From VGEM01 sp033764265 (lineage in GTDB: Bacteria; Pseudomonadota; Alphaproteobacteria; Rhodospirillales; Rhodospirillaceae), in contig JANRJB010000099.1 in the NCBI GenBank assembly GCA_033764265.1, forward strand, positions 1 to 11,757: DNA of 11,757 nucleotides, read 5' to 3'. The position numbers and the translations under genes are program-made. Below are positions 8,279-11,757 of this stretch, piece after piece. Below the pieces are notes generated by a model. It was not told the DNA's origin. It ran no database searches and saw nothing but the letters and a program-made list of their open reading frames with translations. Within the stretch, counting starts at the first letter, position 1. Each line of letters begins with the position of its first letter.

Positions 8279-8313
8279 AAAAAATTAGCGGCCCCGGTGA
8301 CGGCCGGGGCCGC
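8279..8313 (-). terminator. Intrinsic terminator of the cold-shock gene
   Basis: On the minus strand a perfect 10-bp stem, GCGGCCCCGG/CCGGGGCCGC (8288-8297 with 8304-8313, 6-nt loop), is followed by TAA and six T (8279-8284). This is a textbook rho-independent terminator for csp, which ends at 8367. On the plus strand the T-run is poor, though the hairpin may also slow read-through from the hydrolase gene. Confidence 0.85.
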
Positions 8314-8326
8314 GAATTTCGCCGTT

Positions 8327-8346
8327 GGAGCGGCCTTGGCCGCTCC
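8327..8346 (-). repeat. Second hairpin between the csp stop and its terminator
   Basis: GGAGCGGCC-TT-GGCCGCTCC is a near-perfect 20-bp palindrome, able to form an 8-bp stem with a CTTG (CAAG on the minus strand) loop. It has no T-run and lies 20 bp after the csp stop codon. It could stabilise the 3' end of the csp transcript. Confidence 0.5.
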
Positions 8347-8366
8347 GGAACGCGGATCAGGCGCGA

Positions 8367-8570
8367 TCAGCCAACCTTGAGGTTGGTGGCCGCCGACTTG
8401 CCGCGCTCGGTCGTGATCTCGAAGGAGATCTGCTGACCTTCGTTCAGCGTGCGCAATCCGGCCCGTTCGACCGCGGTGATATGGACGAAAACGTCCTTAC
8501 CGCCGTCGCTCGGCTGGATGAAGCCATAACCCTTTTGGGTGTTGAACCACTTTACGGTGCCAGATGGCAT
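8367..8570 (-). CDS. CspA-family cold-shock protein, 67 aa
   Basis: This is a single cold-shock domain that binds single-stranded nucleic acid and acts as an RNA chaperone. MPSGTVKWFN opens the OB fold, RNP1 is KGYGFIQP (13-20) and RNP2 is VFVHI (27-31). The conserved ending GKSAATNLKV is typical of alphaproteobacterial CspA-type proteins. The length is normal for the family. The site upstream of ATG 8570 is a purine-rich GAGAGAGAAACGAAC rather than a clean Shine-Dalgarno. The gene has a long leader with alternative hairpins (8597-8633), in keeping with the post-transcriptional temperature control known for cspA mRNA. I cannot tell which of the several paralogues (cspA to cspG type) this is. 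Confidence 0.96.
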   Translation of the reverse strand: MPSGTVKWFNTQKGYGFIQPSDGGKDVFVHITAVERAGLRTLNEGQQISFEITTERGKSAATNLKVG

Positions 8571-8596
8571 GTTCGTTTCTCTCTCTCAGTTGGAAG

Positions 8597-8633
8597 CCAT
8601 GCGCGAACGCATGGTCGTGCACACCGCGACCAT
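8597..8633 (-). promoter_or_regulatory. Mutually exclusive hairpins in the csp 5' leader (possible thermosensor)
   Basis: Stem 1 pairs 8597-8603 with 8608-8614: on the RNA CCAUGCG-UUCG-CGCAUGG, 7 bp closed by a UUCG loop. Stem 2 pairs 8611-8617 with 8627-8633: AUGGUCG with CGACCAU, 7 bp with a 9-nt loop. Positions 8611-8614 belong to both, so only one can form fully. Stem 1 ends 26 nt before the csp start codon. Such switching is the mechanism of the E. coli cspA leader, but whether it applies here is inference. Confidence 0.45.
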
Positions 8634-8749
8634 CGCAGTGCCTCAAACAACCTTCTTTGTCGGGGAAGTCTTGCGGGGCGGCCCGTAGGACGCTGTCTTC
8701 ATAGGGTCGCTATAGTCAAGGCAGGCCGAAAGCCGATTGCTCACAAGGA

Positions 8750-8779
8750 TTTATTGCGGCGATGCCCGTCCAAAGTCAA
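8750..8779 (-). promoter_or_regulatory. Candidate csp promoter
   Basis: On the minus strand TTGACT (8774-8779, 5/6) is followed by 18 nt and AATAAA (8750-8755, 4/6). Initiation near 8743 would give a leader of about 170 nt, close to the long leaders known for cold-shock genes. A second TTGACT at 8714-8719 has only ACAGCG as a -10. GTCAA-GTAT-TTGAC (8775-8788) places a back-to-back TTGAC on the plus strand, so divergent initiation is conceivable. Confidence 0.35.
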
Positions 8780-8841
8780 GTATTTGACACACCCCGCCTG
8801 CCCCCAACATCCGCGCGGAAGCCGGATTCTGTAATGAAATG

Positions 8842-8917
8842 AGCAGGTTACGCGACCCGGCCTGTGGCGACGCCCCCGGCACGGTGCGGCGAGACCCCAC
8901 CGGATGGGGCCTTTTTT
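8842..8917 (+). ncRNA. Candidate structured small RNA or leader ending in an intrinsic terminator
   Basis: The 410-bp stretch 8571-8980 has no protein gene. Its left half is the csp leader and promoter. Its right half holds this element. Hairpin A pairs CGCC (8871-8874) with GGCG (8888-8891) and GCA (8879-8881) with TGC (8885-8887), leaving a bulge. Hairpin B pairs CCCCA (8895-8899) with TGGGG (8905-8909) and is followed by CC and six T (8912-8917). An alternative stem CGGTG/CACCG (8882-8886 with 8898-8902) would break hairpin B. The promoter is uncertain: TTGACA at 8784-8789 with a poor -10, or TGTAAT at 8830-8835 without a -35. It could be a free sRNA or an attenuator for the PAS gene 63 bp downstream. 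I recognise no known RNA family. Confidence 0.3.
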
Positions 8918-8980
8918 CCAGGGATTTCAGCGTGATAATGCCGTGCTCGCGAAGCGCCGGGCAGCCTGGGAGGGCGGGTG

Positions 8981-9565
8981 ATGGTGGATGGGCCGATCGG
9001 GCTGGCCGTGCTGGACGAGTTCGCACGCCATTGGCGCGACCGGCGGCGTGGCGGCGCGGCGATGCCGACGCTGTCGGACTATCTCGACCGGCCGCATCCG
9101 ACCCTGCAACCGTGGACGATCATCATCGATCTGGCCGACGGGTCTTGGCCGGTGCGCCTGTGCGGCACCGGCATGGCCGACATGATGGGCAGCGACTTTA
9201 CCGGCGGCGACTATTTGACCGCGGTGCGGCCCAGCGAACGGGGCGAGATCGTCGCGCGCGACCGCACCTGCGCCACGCACCCGTGCGGGTTGCGGCTCAA
9301 CATGGTGGCGCGCACCGCCGAGGGCCGGTTGATCGACAACGCGGTGCTGGTGCTGCCGGTATCGCGCGCCGGCGGCCATAGTCTGGTGCGCGTTTCGGCG
9401 GCGCGGCGCACCGCGGGCTGGAGCGATCCGCCATTGGCTGTGCTGGGCTACACGGCAGCGGCCTGGGTCGATGTCGACCATGGCGTGCCGGTCGTGGCGC
9501 CCTGGTTCAATCCGCGTGCAGCGCGGGCCGACGGGGCCGGGACCATCCGGCGATTGCCGTCGTAA
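8981..9565 (+). CDS. PAS_5-type PAS domain protein, 194 aa
   Basis: I start at ATG 8981 (MVDGPIGLAVLDEFARHW), with GGAGG (8969-8973) 7 nt upstream; a GTG directly before it is less likely. The layout matches stand-alone PAS_5 proteins common in alphaproteobacteria: an N-terminal helix, a proline-rich entry MPTLSDYLDRPHPTLQPW (28-45), strand IIIDLADGSWPVRLCGTGMA, the signature helix MADMMGSDFTGGDYL (65-79), then strands including CGLRLNMVARTAEG and VLVLPVS. No output domain, signal peptide or membrane segment is present, so it would sense or bind a ligand and act through a partner. The C-terminal 50 residues are Pro- and Arg-rich and probably disordered. A GATAAT at 8934-8939 could be its -10 box. 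The product of the family is not functionally defined. Confidence 0.75.
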   Translation: MVDGPIGLAVLDEFARHWRDRRRGGAAMPTLSDYLDRPHPTLQPWTIIIDLADGSWPVRLCGTGMADMMGSDFTGGDYLTAVRPSERGEIVARDRTCATHPCGLRLNMVARTAEGRLIDNAVLVLPVSRAGGHSLVRVSAARRTAGWSDPPLAVLGYTAAAWVDVDHGVPVVAPWFNPRAARADGAGTIRRLPS

Positions 9566-9619
9566 CCGTCGGACCGGCGGGCTATCCTCGCGCTTTCCCC
9601 CGTCCTGAAGGCTCGGTTC

Positions 9620-10372
9620 ATGGAAGCGCAGATGCGCCGCGCGATCACGCCCCGCCACGCGACGCGCTCGGGGCGCATCGTCTATCGGCTGTTGCCCGAG
9701 GCGGCGGCGTTCGACGTCTTTCCCGACGGCGTCTGGGGCTTCGAGGACTTCACCCTCACGCGCCACGGCGATGGCGGCCGGGTCTTGCGCGCGCGCTGCG
9801 AGCTGCACGACGAGCCGCTGGTGATCCGCGACGTGGTGCAGGCGGTGGACGGCGCGTTTCATCCGCACGATGTCTTTGTCCGCCTGACCATCGGCGACAA
9901 GTTCTTCGGTTCCAGTTGGTATCGCTTCACCGACTCCGAGGCCGAGCTGGAAGGCTGGACCGCGCTGAAAGGCCGCATCCGCGAGCACCGCTGGATCGCG
10001 CGCGACATGCGCGGCTTCGGCACCCATGCGCTGATGGCCGATGCCTGGCTGTGCGCGCGCTTCGATTACGCCAGGGGCGCGGGCCGGCAGACCTTTCGCG
10101 ACAACCTGCTTACCTCGCTCGATCACCGTGGCGCCACGGGGCCGGAGTTCACGGTCACCACCACCAGCACGCTGCGTTACGACGGGGTGGAAACCATCAC
10201 CGTGCCGGCCGGCACGTTTGCCTGCCACCACCTGGCGTTCGAGGCCACCAGCAACAACCATCCGCCCTACGATCTGTGGGTCTCGGCCGACGGCGATTTC
10301 CTGTTCGTGAAAGGCGTGGTGACCGCGCCCTATCACTGGACGTTCGAGCTGACGGCTTTGGCCGAGGGCTAA
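9620..10372 (+). CDS. Hypothetical protein, 250 aa, DUF3108-like beta-rich fold
   Basis: The start is ATG 9620 (MEAQMRRAITPRHATRSG), preceded by GAAGG (9607-9611) at 8 nt; Met5 is an alternative. The first half (IVYRLLPEAAAFDVFPDGVW, then FEDFTLTRHGDGGRVLRARC) and the end (LRYDGVETITVPAGTFACHH, then PPYDLWVSADGDFLFVKGVV) suggest paired beta strands. The 'ETI.VPAGTF.C..' followed by 'P.YDLWV..DGDFLFV' pattern is what DUF3108 and related lipocalin-like proteins show in their last strands. Between them lies a mixed segment with GKIREHRWIARDMRGFGTHA-type character (about 118-140). No signal peptide, lipobox or membrane segment is seen, so a cytosolic place is likely, unlike many DUF3108 proteins. 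It follows the PAS gene by 54 bp on the same strand and may be cotranscribed. No function can be assigned. Confidence 0.75.
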   Translation: MEAQMRRAITPRHATRSGRIVYRLLPEAAAFDVFPDGVWGFEDFTLTRHGDGGRVLRARCELHDEPLVIRDVVQAVDGAFHPHDVFVRLTIGDKFFGSSWYRFTDSEAELEGWTALKGRIREHRWIARDMRGFGTHALMADAWLCARFDYARGAGRQTFRDNLLTSLDHRGATGPEFTVTTTSTLRYDGVETITVPAGTFACHHLAFEATSNNHPPYDLWVSADGDFLFVKGVVTAPYHWTFELTALAEG

Positions 10373-10640
10373 CGCCGTCGTGCGGCGACTGCAGCCAAAC
10401 CCAGAACCATCAAGGCCAACGATCCCGGCGTGGGCCTGTCGCCCCAAGCATCGCCGGGCGAGCCCAACGCGCCGATGGGCAACAGGAAATCGAAGCCCCG
10501 GGGCAGCGATACTCCATGGTGCGACTGCAGATTTCGAACTCGCAGTCGTTGAACGTAGCGATGAGGTCGTCGCCGGCCCTGGGCGCACGCCGTGAACATC
10601 GAAATCCAGACGAGCGCCCAAGCCAATCGCGAGCCTGAAT
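10369..10640 (-). pseudogene. Probable decayed PEP-CTERM (exosortase-substrate) protein gene
   Basis: The minus-strand reading frame ending at the TAG at 10369-10371 finishes RPTPGSLALMVLGLAAVAAR plus RR. This has the full layout of a PEP-CTERM sorting signal: a Pro-x-Pro-Gly-Ser start (PTP for PEP), a hydrophobic stretch and a terminal Arg cluster. Upstream in the same frame, near 10580-10626, is LAWALVWISMFTACAQG, resembling a signal peptide. The middle reads sensibly only in another frame (10494-10577: AGDDLIATFNDCEFEICSRT), so two frameshifts are needed, and the whole would be only about 85 codons. A remnant is therefore more likely than a working gene. The open frame continues far upstream across the DUF3667 gene on the other strand, which I take as a shadow. 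It overlaps the previous gene's stop by 4 bp, tail to tail. Confidence 0.35.
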
Positions 10641-11517
10641 GAAAGCGCCGCAGCCGATGACCGCCGCAACCCTTCACGCCGACACCCCATGGACTTGTCC
10701 CACGTGCCGGCAAACGGTGACGACGCCGTTCTGCGCGATGTGCGGCGAGCACCCGCTCGACCCGCGCGAACACTCGCTGCGCGGCGTTGTCACGCTGGCG
10801 TTTCAAGCCATGAGCAACGTCGACAGCCGGCTGGTCCGCAGCTTCAAGACGCTGATCGCCCGGCCCGGGCGCTTGACCGAGGCGTTCATGAGCGGTCGAC
10901 GCAAGCCGTACATCGGCCCGTTTCAGGTATTCCTGATCGCAAACGTGTTGTTTTTCGCGATGCAGTCGCTGTCGAACATGAAGATATTCTCCAACACGCT
11001 CGACTTCCGACTGGACGGCCAGCTGTGGAGTGACTGGGGCGCGGCGTTGGTCGCTGATCGCCTGGCGTCGTCCGGCCGCACCTACGCCGCCTACGCCCCG
11101 GTGTTCGATCAGGCGGTGGCGATCAACGCCAAATCGATGATCGGCCTGATGGTGCTGCCGTTCGCGTTGGCCGCGCCGTTGCTGTTTTGGCGCAAACGAC
11201 GGCCCTTTGCCGCGCATGTGGCATTCGCGCTGCACTTCTATGCCTTCCTGCTGCTGCTCTTCTGCGTGCCGTTGGTGATCACCGCGCTCGACACGTTTGT
11301 CGGCGGTACTGGGGTGTTGTCGCAAGGAGCCGACGATGCGACGTCGATCCTGTTGCTGACCGCGGGCGGTTTTTATCTTTACGCAGCCATTGGCCCGGCC
11401 TATGCCGCCCGCGGGCCATGGCGGATCGTGCAAGCCTTGCTCCTGACGGCGGCGGCCGTTTGGGTGTTCCTGGTGTATCGCTTCGCGCTGCTGCCGATCA
11501 CGCTGTACACGACATAG
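10639..11517 (+). CDS. DUF3667-type membrane protein with N-terminal zinc ribbon, 292 aa
   Basis: Near the N-terminus CPTCRQTVTTPFCAMCGE (Cys20, Cys23, Cys32, Cys35) forms a CxxC...CxxC zinc ribbon, followed by a conserved amphipathic stretch, NVDSRLVRSFKTLIARPG (60-77) and GRRKPYIGPFQVFLIANVLF (86-105), the DUF3667 signature. Hydrophobic segments suited to membrane spans are at about 93-109, 166-184, 195-218, 236-254 and 262-283. The start at 10639 (MKAPQPMTAATL) lacks a clear ribosome binding site; Met7 at 10657 is an equally possible start. The family is uncharacterised. An inner-membrane place with the ribbon in the cytoplasm is the natural inference. It stands alone between a probable pseudogene and a toxin-antitoxin locus. 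Confidence 0.85.
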   Translation: MKAPQPMTAATLHADTPWTCPTCRQTVTTPFCAMCGEHPLDPREHSLRGVVTLAFQAMSNVDSRLVRSFKTLIARPGRLTEAFMSGRRKPYIGPFQVFLIANVLFFAMQSLSNMKIFSNTLDFRLDGQLWSDWGAALVADRLASSGRTYAAYAPVFDQAVAINAKSMIGLMVLPFALAAPLLFWRKRRPFAAHVAFALHFYAFLLLLFCVPLVITALDTFVGGTGVLSQGADDATSILLLTAGGFYLYAAIGPAYAARGPWRIVQALLLTAAAVWVFLVYRFALLPITLYTT

Positions 11518-11639
11518 GCGAAGTCGGCTTTCCTCGGGCGAGGCAACGTGCCTGTTCGCCTGGTAGAAAGCCTTCGGCCAAGGCCTGCCATTCGGGGTGC
11601 GGGTCGCGGCACATTTCATGACGGGCCGATAGGCGCACA
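11518..11639. other. Intergenic gap after the DUF3667 gene; weak hairpins, possible small remnant ORF
   Basis: I see no clear terminator for the DUF3667 gene. Two short stems are present: CCTC-GGGC-GAGG (11532-11543) and GCCTT-CGGCC-AAGGC (11570-11584), neither followed by a T-run on the plus strand. On the minus strand a GTG-started frame of about 46 codons includes MCRDPHPEWQALAEGFLPGE and overlaps the end of the DUF3667 gene. Its codons look more protein-like than the other frames, but it is too short to call a gene and could be a remnant. Confidence 0.25.
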
Positions 11640-11669
11640 TTCGCAAGTGTAGCATGCTTGTGCTACAGT
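11640..11669 (+). promoter_or_regulatory. Promoter and palindromic operator of the RelB/DinJ-type locus
   Basis: TTCGCA (11640-11645, 4/6) is followed by 18 nt and TACAGT (11664-11669, 4/6). The inverted repeat TGTAGCA-TGCTTG-TGCTACA (11648-11667) fills the spacer and enters the -10 box, the place expected for an autorepressor operator. The start codon of the antitoxin is 30 bp downstream. Recognition by the antitoxin is inferred from RelB/DinJ systems. Confidence 0.5.
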
Positions 11670-11698
11670 TGGGCGTCGCAACCGAGGAGCACGCCACG

Positions 11699-11757
11699 AT
11701 GACCAAGTCCGCGATGGTCCGCGCCCGCATCGAGCCGCGCCTGAAGGACGAGGCCGA
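11699..11757 (+). CDS. RelB/DinJ-family antitoxin, N-terminal 19 codons only
   Basis: The gene is truncated by the window end. ATG 11699 is preceded by GAGGAG (11684-11689) at 9 nt. The visible peptide is MTKSAMVRARIEPRLKDEA. A short strand (AMVRARIEP) followed by a helix rich in Lys, Asp, Glu and Ala is the ribbon-helix-helix start of RelB/DinJ antitoxins, in which 'VRARIEP.LK.EAE' is very common. By family it would dimerise, bind the palindrome upstream and neutralise a RelE/YafQ-type ribosome-dependent mRNA endonuclease encoded next, outside the window. Whether a toxin gene follows cannot be seen. Confidence 0.75.
   Translation, partial: MTKSAMVRARIEPRLKDEA

Noticed and set aside
7393..8280. 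Minus-strand open frame of 295 codons opposite the hydrolase
   Set aside because: The hydrolase has a proper start, nucleophile elbow and His motif; the antisense product has none.
8839..9381. Plus-strand frame of 180 codons beginning before the PAS gene
   Set aside because: It is out of frame with the PAS gene, runs through the candidate terminator and is Arg/Gly-rich shadow sequence.
8927..10690. Minus-strand open frame of 587 codons over the PAS and DUF3108-like genes
   Set aside because: The composition is shadow-like (Arg, Gly, His, Ala rich, no motifs), while the plus-strand genes have ribosome binding sites and domain patterns.
10369..11730. Long minus-strand open frame of 453 codons across the DUF3667 gene
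   Set aside because: Most of it is antisense to a convincing membrane-protein gene and is low-complexity Arg/Gln/His/Gly, typical of a GC-rich shadow frame. Only its C-terminal tail (PEP-CTERM-like) is kept.

Overview
The window is high-GC DNA (by eye about two thirds G+C) with alphaproteobacterial character. The best evidence is the run miaA-ilvB-ilvN-ilvC on one strand, an IlvB with an Ala-rich N-terminal extension and an alphaproteobacterial-type core, a PAS_5-type protein and a small CspA-type cold-shock gene. A Rhodospirillales-like organism is a reasonable guess, but there is no rRNA or other marker to fix the taxon.

Left part (1-6335, all minus strand). Reading in the direction of transcription: a DUF1015 protein, miaA (tRNA dimethylallyltransferase), then ilvB, ilvN and ilvC. 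The last three encode acetolactate synthase large and small subunits and ketol-acid reductoisomerase, the first two steps of branched-chain amino acid synthesis, with only 21-22 bp between genes. A sigma70-like promoter (TTGACC-17-TAGGTT) sits at the end of miaA in front of ilvB, so ilvBNC can be expressed separately from DUF1015-miaA. A 12-codon ORF whose stop overlaps the ilvB ATG is a possible leader peptide. Beyond ilvC, a VapBC-like antitoxin/PIN-toxin pair with its own promoter runs off the left edge.

Middle (6336-8570). A divergent intergenic region carries a 15-bp palindrome. Then on the plus strand come two tandem 102-residue paralogues of unknown function (about 47% identical, no gaps) and an alpha/beta hydrolase. 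A cold-shock protein gene converges on them from the minus strand, separated by a strong intrinsic terminator. The csp 5' leader is about 170 nt long and contains two mutually exclusive hairpins.

Right part (8571-11757, mostly plus strand). A possible small structured RNA or attenuator-like leader ends in a U-tract. It is followed by a PAS_5-like sensor protein, a hypothetical DUF3108-like beta-rich protein, and a DUF3667-type membrane protein with an N-terminal zinc ribbon. Between the last two, on the minus strand, lies what looks like a decayed PEP-CTERM (exosortase substrate) gene. The right edge holds the first 19 codons of a RelB/DinJ-type antitoxin with a palindromic operator, so the window is flanked by two toxin-antitoxin loci.

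Most of the content is ordinary housekeeping. The points that deserve a second look are the uncharacterised tandem paralogues, the structured RNA elements around 8.6-8.9 kb, the PEP-CTERM remnant, the in-frame repeat expansion in DUF1015, and the Glu in the metal-binding motif of IlvB. I saw no CRISPR array, insertion sequence, tRNA or rRNA.
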